A stretch of DNA of 21,256 bases, from the NCBI GenBank assembly GCA_014378085.1, contig JACMOJ010000091.1, positions 1 to 21,256 of the forward strand. Reading direction: 5' to 3'. Shown piece by piece: positions 1 to 7,721 of this stretch. Positions within the stretch are counted from its first letter, which is position 1. Each line of letters begins with the position of its first letter. This DNA is from Burkholderiales bacterium. GTDB taxonomy: Bacteria; Pseudomonadota; Gammaproteobacteria; Burkholderiales; Usitatibacteraceae. Below the pieces are notes generated by a model. The model was not told the DNA's origin. It saw only the letters and a program-made list of their open reading frames with translations, and did no database searches. Made by a program: the position numbers and the translations under genes.

Positions 1-1887
1 AAGCTCGCGGAGCCGGCGCAGCGTGCAACAGATCGATCCTATCGGGCCTTGCCAGACGCCAGTACGGAGATCCCCTACCGCATGTCAGCCGACTGGTCAA
101 CGATGCTGCCGCTGGACGGACGCGGGTTGTTTCAGAGTTCGGACAGCCAGCTCGCCGACTGGGCGTGGGTGGATCAGTACCTACCGCGCGACGAGCATGC
201 TCGCGTCAGGCTGGTGGTCAGCGATGCGATTGCGCAGAAAAAACTTTTTGAGATGGAGCATCGTGCCCTGCTTGCCGACGGCTCCATCGGCTGGATGCGG
301 TCGCGGGCGGTGCCCATACTTGATGAGAACGAAGATCTGGTCAAATGGTTTGGCTCTGCCAGTGACATCACCGAACGCAAACGGATCGAAGAGGAACGGC
401 AGCTTCTCGCCTCCATTGTGGAAAACTCGCGCGATTTCATCGGCATCGCGGACACGCACGGCAATCCGGTGTACGGCAACCGGGCCGCGATGGAACTCGT
501 CGGCTTTAAAGGCCTTGAGGAGATGCGGCGCAGCAAGACTATCGATTATTTCATTCCAGAGCAGCGACAATTCATCGAAGAGGTCGTCCTGCCCGCCGTC
601 ACCACCGACGGGCGGTGGTCCGGCGAACTGACGATGCAACATTTCGTCACGGGGGCGACGATCCCCGTCTGGTATGACTTGTTCCGAGTGAACGATCTGG
701 CGACGGGACAGCCGGTCAACTTCGCCACCATCACCCGCGACCTAACCGAGCGTAAGCGGATCAAGCAGGCGCTGGCCGATCGGACGGAGCTGCTGAACGG
801 GGTGCTGGAGGGAACAACCGATGTGATTTTAGTGAAGGATTTGAACGGCCGCGTGCTGCTGGCGAACGCGGCCTGCGCCGCGGTGTTCAACTCCACCTCC
901 GAGCAGGTGGTGGGGAAGACGGTCGATGAATTGTGCCCGCCGGACCTTGCCGCCACGATACGGCAACAGGATGAGCGGGTGATCGCAGGGGGAACGCCAA
1001 TCCAGATGGAGGAGACGTTTGTAGTGACGGGCGAGGCTCGGGTATTTCTCAGCCTGAAGGCACCGCTGCGCGACAGCCGCCGCCGCGTCGTCGGCGTCCT
1101 CGGCGTCAGCCGCGATATCACCGAGCGCAAACAAATCGAGCTGGCGTTACTTGAGACCACTGCCGTTGCGGAAAAAGCCAACCGGGCAAAGTCGGATTTT
1201 TTGTCCAGCATGAGCCATGAATTACGCACGCCGCTCAACGCGATTCTTGGTTTCGCGCAACTCATGGAATCTGGGTCGCCGGTGCCGACGCCCGCCCAAC
1301 AGCGAAGCCTCGAACAGATTATGAAGGGTGGCTGGTACCTGCTGGAACTCATCAACGAGCTGCTCGATCTGGCGCAGATAGAGACGGGCAAATTGTCCCT
1401 GACGCAGGAACCCGTCTCGCTCGCCGAAGTCATGCTTGAATGCCGGACCATGACTGAGCCGCAGGCAGACAAGCGCGGTATCGGCATGATGTTTCCGCCG
1501 TTCGAGCTGTTAGGTTATGCCGACGCCGACCGCACCCGGGTCAAACAGGTGGTGATTAATCTCCTTTCCAACGCCATCAAGTACAACAAGGCGCAAGGTA
1601 CGGTGTCCGTGGAATATGGGTTGCGTTCGCCGGATATGATTCGCGTCAGCGTCCGCGACACCGGTGAGGGCCTGGCGCCGGAGAAGCTCGCGCAGTTGTT
1701 TCAACCCTTCAACCGGCTTGGCAGGGAAGCCGGTCCGGAGCAAGGAACGGGAATCGGCTTGGCGTTGAGCAGGCGTCTTGTCGAATTGATGGGTGGAACC
1801 ATCGGCGCGGATAGCGTGGTCGGGGAGGGAAGCGTGTTTTGGTTTGAATTGAAATGGGCTGCTGCGTCGCCAGCTGAGCGACCGTAG
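1..1887 (+). CDS. Multi-PAS sensor histidine kinase (5' end outside window)
   Basis: Predicted signal-transduction kinase that autophosphorylates on histidine. The frame is open from base 1, and the residues before the first usable start (TTG at 49) already look like the beginning of a PAS domain, so the gene continues upstream. Numbering from base 49: three PAS/PAC units end in DITERKR-type motifs near residues 106, 232 and 356. A HisKA domain follows with H-box SMSHELRTPLN (His390), then a HATPase_c domain with N-box NLLSNAIKYN, G1 DTGEG and G2 GTGIGLALS. No transmembrane segment is visible in the part present, so it may be cytosolic or anchored upstream. There is no receiver domain and no response regulator in the window, so its partner and signal are unknown. 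The next genes are a toxin-antitoxin operon with its own promoter. Confidence 0.93.
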   Translation, partial: KLAEPAQRATDRSYRALPDASTEIPYRMSADWSTMLPLDGRGLFQSSDSQLADWAWVDQYLPRDEHARVRLVVSDAIAQKKLFEMEHRALLADGSIGWMRSRAVPILDENEDLVKWFGSASDITERKRIEEERQLLASIVENSRDFIGIADTHGNPVYGNRAAMELVGFKGLEEMRRSKTIDYFIPEQRQFIEEVVLPAVTTDGRWSGELTMQHFVTGATIPVWYDLFRVNDLATGQPVNFATITRDLTERKRIKQALADRTELLNGVLEGTTDVILVKDLNGRVLLANAACAAVFNSTSEQVVGKTVDELCPPDLAATIRQQDERVIAGGTPIQMEETFVVTGEARVFLSLKAPLRDSRRRVVGVLGVSRDITERKQIELALLETTAVAEKANRAKSDFLSSMSHELRTPLNAILGFAQLMESGSPVPTPAQQRSLEQIMKGGWYLLELINELLDLAQIETGKLSLTQEPVSLAEVMLECRTMTEPQADKRGIGMMFPPFELLGYADADRTRVKQVVINLLSNAIKYNKAQGTVSVEYGLRSPDMIRVSVRDTGEGLAPEKLAQLFQPFNRLGREAGPEQGTGIGLALSRRLVELMGGTIGADSVVGEGSVFWFELKWAAASPAERP

Positions 1888-1983
1888 GCTGCGCGCGAGT
1901 GGGCTACAAAAGGGCGAAGGCACTGGCACGGCTGGCTGAGAAGAAACATCGGATGCGCCAAACTATTTTGACCCCGCCGAATA

Positions 1984-2020
1984 TTGACCACTTTTCTGAC
2001 TATGGGCATAATTGTGGTCA
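1984..2020 (+). promoter_or_regulatory. Sigma70-like promoter with overlapping inverted repeat, toxin-antitoxin operon
   Basis: A -35 TTGACC (1984-1989) and a -10 CATAAT (2007-2012) are separated by 17 bases. A 7-bp inverted repeat, TGACCAC (1985-1991) and GTGGTCA (2014-2020), brackets the promoter. Transcription would begin about 20 bases before the antitoxin ATG at 2041. Antitoxins of this class usually repress their own promoter, so the repeat is a plausible operator; that role is inferred. Confidence 0.55.
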
Positions 2021-2040
2021 TCGTGTTCGACAGGCGCCTT

Positions 2041-2271
2041 ATGACAACAATTCAAGCTTCTGAATTCAAAGCCAAGTGCCTTGCACTGATGGATGAGGTT
2101 GCCCGCTCTGGACAATCGCTTGTCATTACAAAAAACGGTAAGCCGGTTGCGGAGCTAAAGCCCTATCGGCCACCGCGCGCCAAGTCGCTGATTGGCTTGA
2201 CGAAGGGGCAGGGCAAAATTCTCGGCGACATCATCTCTCCGATTGATGTTGAGTGGGATGCGATGAAGTGA
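2041..2271 (+). CDS. Type II antitoxin, Phd/YefM family
   Basis: A 76-residue protein beginning MTTIQASEFKAKCLALMDEV, followed by SLVITKNGKPVAELKP. This is the Phd/YefM (PF02604) DNA-binding fold with its usual 'ITKNGKPVA' strand. The C-terminal part, roughly residues 45-76, would be the flexible toxin-neutralising tail. I chose ATG 2041 because the family motif starts within a few residues of it; the frame can be extended to TTG 1984 only by reading through the predicted promoter. The ribosome binding site is weak (CAGG about 8 bases upstream). Its stop codon overlaps the toxin's GTG start in GTGA (2268-2271), implying translational coupling. The expected role is neutralising the PIN toxin and repressing the operon. 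Confidence 0.88.
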   Translation: MTTIQASEFKAKCLALMDEVARSGQSLVITKNGKPVAELKPYRPPRAKSLIGLTKGQGKILGDIISPIDVEWDAMK

Positions 2272-2669
2272 TTCTGCTGGACACCCATACGCTGCTCTGG
2301 TCACAATTTCAACCGCAAAAGCTGGGGCCGAAATCGAGAGCCCTTATCGATAAACACTGGGATCGCGGCGAAATCGCGATACCCGCGATCGCGTTTTGGG
2401 AGGTTGGGATGCTGATCTCACGAGGTCGGTTCGATCTCAAGGTTGGGCTGCGCGAATGGCGGGCGGCGCTTTTGCAAGGTGGGGCACGGGAGTTGTCGAT
2501 CGATGGTGAGGTTGCGGTGCGTGCGGCTGAGCTTGCCGGATTGCACCCCGACCCAGCCGATCGGTTTATTGCGGCAACAGCGTTGGCACACAACGCGACG
2601 CTAATGACCGCAGACGAAAAACTGCTCGCGTGGCGTCACACGCTCGAACGTCACGACGCAAGGCAATGA
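2268..2669 (+). CDS. VapC-like PIN-domain ribonuclease toxin
   Basis: A 133-residue PIN-domain protein, the toxin partner of the preceding antitoxin. The expected acidic metal-binding residues are visible: Asp5 (MILLDTHTLLW), Glu45 (AIAFWEV), Asp98 (DPADRFIAATAL, with Asp95 also nearby) and Asp116 (TADEKLL). PIN toxins are Mg-dependent endoribonucleases that typically cut tRNA or rRNA; the target here is unknown. GTG 2268 is preferred to GTG 2253 because it puts the first Asp at position 5, as in the family, and gives the 4-base overlap with the antitoxin stop. The toxin's own stop overlaps the ATG of the next gene (ATGA, 2666-2669). PIN toxins paired with Phd/YefM antitoxins are common in proteobacteria. 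Confidence 0.88.
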   Translation: MILLDTHTLLWSQFQPQKLGPKSRALIDKHWDRGEIAIPAIAFWEVGMLISRGRFDLKVGLREWRAALLQGGARELSIDGEVAVRAAELAGLHPDPADRFIAATALAHNATLMTADEKLLAWRHTLERHDARQ

Positions 2670-3094
2670 CGTCGCGCCAAAACATATCATCGGGCACCCC
2701 TTGGGAAGCCAAGGTCGGTTACTCGCGTGCGGTCAGAGTGGGTAACCACGTTTGGGTGGCGGGAACTACCGCGTCTGATGCGAGTGGTGCGGTCATCGCG
2801 GTGGGCAATGCCGCCGAACAAACGCGTTACATATTGCAGAAGATTGAACGCGCGCTTGCCGATGCCGGCGCGTCGTTGCGTGATGTGGTCCGCACCCGGT
2901 TGTACGTGACCAACATCGCCGATTGGCAGGCGGTAGGTGGTGTGCATGGCGAGTTCTTCGGTGACATTCTCCCCGCCTCAACCATGGTGGAAGTCGCGAA
3001 GCTGGTCGATGCACAACATCTGGTTGAAATTGAAGTGGATGCGTTTATTGGCGCAGGTGCGGTGGCGGCTGTGGTGGCAGCGGCGGCTGCGTAG
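2666..3094 (+). CDS. RidA/YjgF/YER057c/UK114 superfamily protein lacking the key arginine
   Basis: A 142-residue Rid-superfamily protein with the family core: VRVGNHVWVAGTTA, ALADAGASLRDVVRTRLYVTNI and VEIEVDAFI. Archetypal RidA hydrolyses reactive 2-aminoacrylate and related enamines, using an arginine at position 105 in 'PARSCVEVA'. Here the aligned stretch is PASTMVEVA, with Ser at position 105, so classic deaminase activity is doubtful; family subgroups without this Arg exist and their functions are less clear. The protein also ends in an unusual Ala/Val/Gly tail (about residues 129-142) past the normal family end. ATG 2666 overlaps the VapC stop by four bases, placing the gene in the toxin-antitoxin operon. 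The frame extends upstream to TTG 2630, but that start would lie deep inside vapC. Confidence 0.85.
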   Translation: MTSRQNISSGTPWEAKVGYSRAVRVGNHVWVAGTTASDASGAVIAVGNAAEQTRYILQKIERALADAGASLRDVVRTRLYVTNIADWQAVGGVHGEFFGDILPASTMVEVAKLVDAQHLVEIEVDAFIGAGAVAAVVAAAAA

Positions 3095-3119
3095 GCCGCC
3101 GGGGACGGAATAGCTCAAC

Positions 3120-3506
3120 ATGTTTGAACACATATCTAAGCCGGTTATCCCTCGCGCACAATTCATCTCGCGGCAGATGCTTGCGCTGTGGCTGGGGTTT
3201 GCGATGATTGTCGGCTCGCTCGCCATCGGCATGATGGGCTACCACTACTTCTTTCCAAAGCTCGATTGGGCGGACGCGTTTGTCAATGCGGCGATGATCC
3301 TTTCCGGCATGGGGCCGATCGCGATACCAGAATCGACGGGTGCCAAGATTTTCTCGGGCTGTTACGCGATCTATTCCGGTTTGATGTTGGTAATGAGCGC
3401 TGGCGTGATATTTGCGCCGCTGGTACATCGGTTTCTACATAAACTGCATGCCGATGAAAGTGATTTCCGTGAGCGCAAAGCGCGTGAACAAAAGACCAAA
3501 CCCTAG
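3120..3506 (+). CDS. Small inner-membrane protein with ion-channel-like 2TM/pore-loop layout
   Basis: A 128-residue protein of unknown function. One hydrophobic helix spans about residues 21-43 (LALWLGFAMIVGSLAIGMMG), and a second about residues 82-106 (CYAIYSGLMLVMSAGVIFAP). Between them, WADAFVNAAMILSGMGPIAIP resembles the pore helix and P-loop of two-helix potassium channels, but the TVGYG selectivity filter is replaced by LSGMGP. The C-terminus is charged (ESDFRERKAREQKTKP) and probably cytoplasmic. It starts 25 bases after the Rid stop and could be co-transcribed with it. Channel ancestry is inferred from layout only; it could equally be an unrelated small membrane protein. Confidence 0.75.
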   Translation: MFEHISKPVIPRAQFISRQMLALWLGFAMIVGSLAIGMMGYHYFFPKLDWADAFVNAAMILSGMGPIAIPESTGAKIFSGCYAIYSGLMLVMSAGVIFAPLVHRFLHKLHADESDFRERKAREQKTKP

Positions 3507-3539
3507 GCGGGACGGGCAGTTGCAGGCCATATTGGCTGA

Positions 3540-4052
<513 letters not shown>

Positions 4053-4067
4053 ACGAGAGAGATTGTG

Positions 4068-5831
4068 ATGCTCAACCACTTGTCCGCGCTCGATGCGTTG
4101 TTCCTATATTTGGAAACGCCAGAGACACCGATGCACGTCGGCAGTCTCATCCTGATGCAAAAGCCGCGCGGGCACAGATCTAGCTTCTATCAAAATATTC
4201 GTAAACACGTCGTATCGCGCATGCATTTAGCGCCGTTGTTCTCGCGCAAGCTGGCGTTTATGCCGTTTGATCTTGCCAATCCCATTTGGGTCGACGCCGA
4301 TGCAATCGATCTCGATTGGCACATTCAGGCGCTGACGTTGCCAACGCCCGGCTCACGCACGCAGCTCGAAGCGGCGGTCGCGACGCTGCACGAAGGCATG
4401 CTCGATCGCGATCGACCGATGTGGCAGTTCACGGTGATTGAAGGACTCGATTCAGGCGAGATTGCCTTCTACGCCAAAATTCATCATGCGGGGCTGGACG
4501 GACAGGGCGGTGTTGCGTTGGCGCAAGCGGTACTCGATATCGAGCCCCAGCCTAAGGCACGCGCCGCCACGAAAGCCGCCGCCAAAACGTCTGCATCACT
4601 TCCCCCATCGGCGGCGCGGATGATTTCAGCGGCCCTGCGCACCAGCGTCGCGCAGTACGGCAAGATACTCAAGGCGCTTCCCGACGCCGTAAAAATGGTC
4701 GGCGGTTTGACGGTATCGGCGTTGTCGGCATCTCAGGCCAAAAAGTTGGGCGCACCTTCCGAGCAACTCACCGGCGCCATCGACTCGACGGCTGGGTTGG
4801 CAAGTGTGGCCGCAAGTTTAGCGACATTGAAAATGACTGATACACCGTTGCAGGCGGCGAAAAAGTTGCTGCCCAAGGGCATGAAACTTGGCCCGCGTAC
4901 GCCGCTCAATGTGGCCATCGGTGGCAAGCGAGCCTTTGCCACCGCGCGCCTGCCGCTTGATGAAACCAAAGCAATCGCCAAGCATTTCGACGTCAAACTC
5001 AATGAAGTCGTATTGGCAACTTGTGCCGGTGCGCTACGACGTTATTTTGCGAATGATAAATCGGCACTTGCGAAGGCGATGGTGGGCGCGGTTCCTGCTA
5101 GCCTGCGCGCACCGGGCGACACGTCACAGAATAATCAGGTGACGATGATGCTGATTAACCTCGCCACGAATATTGCGGACCCGGTCAAACGGATGGAGGC
5201 AATTCGCGCATCGAGCCAAGCCGCCAAAATGATGGCGGGTGCAATGAAGGGCGTCATGTCGACGGCGACCTCGGACTTGCCCACACTCGGCATTCCGTGG
5301 CTGATGTCGATCATCACCCCGCTGTACAAAACTGCGGTGGCGAGCAACCGTATTCCGGTGGTCGCCAACGTTGTTATCTCGAACGTGCCAGGACCGCCGA
5401 TACCGCTCTACATGGCGGGCGCGAAAATGATGTCCTACTATCCCGTCTCCATCGTGACCCACGGTCTGGCACTGAACATCACCATCCATAGTTATGCCGG
5501 TATGCTTGACTACGGCTTTATCGCGGCCAAGAACGAAGTGCCGAAGTTAGAGAAACTCGCGGGAATGCTGCGGGCGGCGCATGATGAGTTGCTGGCGCTT
5601 GTAGTGCCGCCTGCTGGGGACGAAAAAGCGACAGAAAAAATGGTCAAACAAACGGTCGCAGAAACGGTCAAAAAAACGGTCAAAAAAACGGTCGCAAAAC
5701 CGGTGGCTAGAAAGCGCACAACCGCACCGTCGAAAGTACCAGCAAAGTTCAAAGCTAAGCCCATGCCGACGGCGAAGAAGACCACGCGGGCTTCGACTCG
5801 CCCGATTGCGGCTAAGAAAAAAGCACGTTAA
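4068..5831 (+). CDS. Wax ester synthase / diacylglycerol O-acyltransferase with Lys-rich C-terminal tail
   Basis: A 587-residue WS/DGAT-family enzyme, which transfers acyl groups from acyl-CoA to fatty alcohols or diacylglycerol to make wax esters or triacylglycerol at the cytoplasmic membrane and lipid-body surface. The catalytic HHxxxDG motif is HHAGLDG (His139-His140 to Gly145). The N-terminus LSALDALFLYLETPETPMHVG and the later ISNVPGPPIPLYMAGA match family blocks, the latter in the C-terminal WES_acyltransf (DUF1298) region. ATG 4068 has GAGAGAG about 6 bases upstream; GTG 4065 is adjacent. After about residue 520 comes a basic Lys/Ala/Thr/Pro tail built partly from VKKT tetrapeptides, absent from typical members near 460 residues. 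A lipase-like gene follows after 16 bases. Confidence 0.93.
   Translation: MLNHLSALDALFLYLETPETPMHVGSLILMQKPRGHRSSFYQNIRKHVVSRMHLAPLFSRKLAFMPFDLANPIWVDADAIDLDWHIQALTLPTPGSRTQLEAAVATLHEGMLDRDRPMWQFTVIEGLDSGEIAFYAKIHHAGLDGQGGVALAQAVLDIEPQPKARAATKAAAKTSASLPPSAARMISAALRTSVAQYGKILKALPDAVKMVGGLTVSALSASQAKKLGAPSEQLTGAIDSTAGLASVAASLATLKMTDTPLQAAKKLLPKGMKLGPRTPLNVAIGGKRAFATARLPLDETKAIAKHFDVKLNEVVLATCAGALRRYFANDKSALAKAMVGAVPASLRAPGDTSQNNQVTMMLINLATNIADPVKRMEAIRASSQAAKMMAGAMKGVMSTATSDLPTLGIPWLMSIITPLYKTAVASNRIPVVANVVISNVPGPPIPLYMAGAKMMSYYPVSIVTHGLALNITIHSYAGMLDYGFIAAKNEVPKLEKLAGMLRAAHDELLALVVPPAGDEKATEKMVKQTVAETVKKTVKKTVAKPVARKRTTAPSKVPAKFKAKPMPTAKKTTRASTRPIAAKKKAR
5643..5714 (+). repeat. 12-bp in-frame tandem repeat inside the acyltransferase tail
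   Basis: Six 12-base units begin at 5643, 5655, 5667, 5679, 5691 and 5703, with consensus GTCAAAAAAACG; units three and four are identical. They encode tetrapeptides VKQT, VAET, VKKT, VKKT, VAKP and VARK. Copy number could vary by slippage without breaking the frame. Confidence 0.8.
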
Positions 5832-5847
5832 CCAACCTTCATTAGAT

Positions 5848-6693
5848 ATGGCCACACGCAAGAAATCACCGTCCCCAAAGCTCAGCGCGCTAGCTGAGGA
5901 TCATCCACTGTGGGCCGCAGAACTTCATCTCATGGAGCGCCAACTCAAGGCGCCAAACGCGCTGCTGATGGCTTTGGAAACACGCGCGCCGTGGGAGTTT
6001 GGCGCGACCCTTGCGGCGTGGCCACTGCTAAAAAATGCGCCCGAAGGTGACGGCCATCCCGTCATTGTCTTTCCCGGCTTGGGAGCCGGCGATTTATCGA
6101 CTGCACCACTGCGTAATTTTTTGTCCGGGCAGGGCTACAACCCCTACGGTTGGGATTTAGGTCGCAATCTTGGGCCGCGCGAGGGCGTGCTGCAAAAAAG
6201 TCTGGATCGAATTGGTGAGATCGTTAAATCGACGGGGCGAAACGTTACCTTAATCGGTTGGAGTTTGGGTGGCATTTATGCACGTGAGTTTGGTAAAGCA
6301 CTGCCCGACTTTGTGCGCAGTGTGGTGACGTTAGGCACACCGTTCTCCGGTGACCCGAAGGCGACCAACGCGTGGTGGTATTACGAATACGCAAGTGGGC
6401 ACAAGCTAAACAATCCGCAGCTACTTGCGCAACTGAAGAAGCCGCCGCCGGTGCCAACGACGTCCATCTACTCGCGGACTGATGGTGTGGTTGCGTGGCA
6501 GCTATCTCATCAAACGCCGGGCAAAATTGCCGAAAATATTGAAGTCGTCGCCAGTCATGTTGGCATCGGGCTAAACCCGATTGCCTTGTACGCCATCGCT
6601 GACCGGCTCGCGCAGCCAGAAGGGGCGTGGCAACCATTTGACCGCTCAGGCTGGAAGCAATATTTCTACCGCGATACGAATCGCGGCGAATAA
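5848..6693 (+). CDS. Alpha/beta hydrolase, lipase/esterase-like
   Basis: A 281-residue alpha/beta-hydrolase without a visible signal peptide, so probably cytosolic. The fold's elements are present: VIVFPGLGAGD, nucleophile elbow GWSLGG (Ser139), candidate acid Asp212 (SIYSRTDGVV) and candidate base His237 (VASHVGIGLNP). The sequence TLGTPFSG after the nucleophile is typical of triacylglycerol lipase and esterase relatives. The N-terminus is basic (MATRKKSPSP). ATG 5848 is preferred to an upstream start at 5806 that would overlap the acyltransferase. Its position 16 bases after a WS/DGAT gene suggests hydrolysis of neutral lipid or an acyl ester; the substrate is not visible in the sequence. 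Confidence 0.88.
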   Translation: MATRKKSPSPKLSALAEDHPLWAAELHLMERQLKAPNALLMALETRAPWEFGATLAAWPLLKNAPEGDGHPVIVFPGLGAGDLSTAPLRNFLSGQGYNPYGWDLGRNLGPREGVLQKSLDRIGEIVKSTGRNVTLIGWSLGGIYAREFGKALPDFVRSVVTLGTPFSGDPKATNAWWYYEYASGHKLNNPQLLAQLKKPPPVPTTSIYSRTDGVVAWQLSHQTPGKIAENIEVVASHVGIGLNPIALYAIADRLAQPEGAWQPFDRSGWKQYFYRDTNRGE

Positions 6694-6713
6694 CGCGGCA
6701 ACGGTCATAGACA

Positions 6714-7640
6714 ATGCCGAACATCGACGCCAACGGCATCAGCCTGCACTACGAGGCGCGCGGCAATCCCGCCGATCCCCCCATCGTGTTGGTAATGGGG
6801 CTTGGTGTGCAGATGATCGTCTGGCCGGATCCGTTTTGCCAAATGTTGGTCGAGCGCGGTTTCTACGTTGTTCGCTTCGACAATCGTGATGCCGGGCTTT
6901 CTACGCAACTCGATGCGCTAGGCACCCCCAATATCGCGTTGCAATACATGCGTTATATGATGGGCTTGAGCGTCGCGGCACCGTACAGCCTCGACGACAT
7001 GGCAGCCGACACCTCCGCCCTGATTGGGCAACTGGGATTGCAGCGTGTGCATTTGGTGGGTGCCAGCATGGGCGGCATGATCGCGCAAAACCTCGCGGCC
7101 TCGCTGCCGTCGCGGGTGGCGAGTCTGACGTCGATTATGTCGACCACGGGACGGCGTAGTTTGCCCAAGGCCAGCTGGCGCACCATGCGCGCAATTCTCA
7201 GCCGACCGGCAAAGCCAAATGATTTAAAGGCGGCGGTAGAACGGATGATGTACGTGGTCAATACCATCAGCAGCCGAACCCACCGGCCCGATCAAGACCG
7301 CTTACGTGCGTTGTGTGAGCTGCACGTTGCACGGCGCAACAACCCTGCGGGCGCTGCGCGACAAATTGCGGCGATTGCGGCGAGTGACGACCGGACAAAA
7401 ATCGTCCGCCAAATCAAGGTACCCACGCTTATCCTGCACGGCGATCAGGACGAATTGGTTCCCTACCCGGCGGGGCTCGAAACCGCGCGTGCGATCCGTG
7501 AAGGTGGCGGCGACGCCCGTTCGGTGATCGTGGAAGGCATGGGGCATGACCTGCCAGAGCCGCTGTGGCCGCGTTTGGTGGAAGAAATTGCGCAGCATTG
7601 TCAAGCGGCTGACGCGGCGGCGAACAAAAAAGATGCCTGA
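6714..7640 (+). CDS. Alpha/beta hydrolase
   Basis: A 308-residue alpha/beta-hydrolase of the esterase/peroxidase-like group. It shows the strand PPIVLVMGLGVQMIVW (oxyanion-hole region), RFDNRDAGLS, nucleophile elbow GASMGG (Ser118), acid motif HGDQDELVP (Asp246) and base motif GMGHDLP (His278). The DNRDxGLS motif followed by a long cap is common in small-molecule carboxylesterases resembling aclacinomycin methylesterase, but substrate cannot be inferred from that. It starts 20 bases after the preceding lipase-like gene and probably belongs to the same transcript. It is a distant relative of that gene, not a recent duplicate: the nucleophile motifs and caps differ. Confidence 0.9.
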   Translation: MPNIDANGISLHYEARGNPADPPIVLVMGLGVQMIVWPDPFCQMLVERGFYVVRFDNRDAGLSTQLDALGTPNIALQYMRYMMGLSVAAPYSLDDMAADTSALIGQLGLQRVHLVGASMGGMIAQNLAASLPSRVASLTSIMSTTGRRSLPKASWRTMRAILSRPAKPNDLKAAVERMMYVVNTISSRTHRPDQDRLRALCELHVARRNNPAGAARQIAAIAASDDRTKIVRQIKVPTLILHGDQDELVPYPAGLETARAIREGGGDARSVIVEGMGHDLPEPLWPRLVEEIAQHCQAADAAANKKDA

Positions 7641-7721
7641 TTTCCGCTGAATTTTGCAGGCCCGCGGCAAAGGTGTAGAGGTGCAGAGGTAAAATTACTG
7701 TCTGCAATTTCAGGCTCTGTA

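Noticed and set aside
546..1487. Long minus-strand ORF (313 aa) opposite the histidine kinase
   Set aside because: The plus strand clearly encodes conserved PAS and HisKA motifs; the antisense translation is Ser/Arg-rich without recognisable domains.
7641..7721. Promoter for dnaE
   Set aside because: A TAAAAT occurs (7690-7695) but no -35-like hexamer lies at 16-18 bases; transcription may come from upstream.
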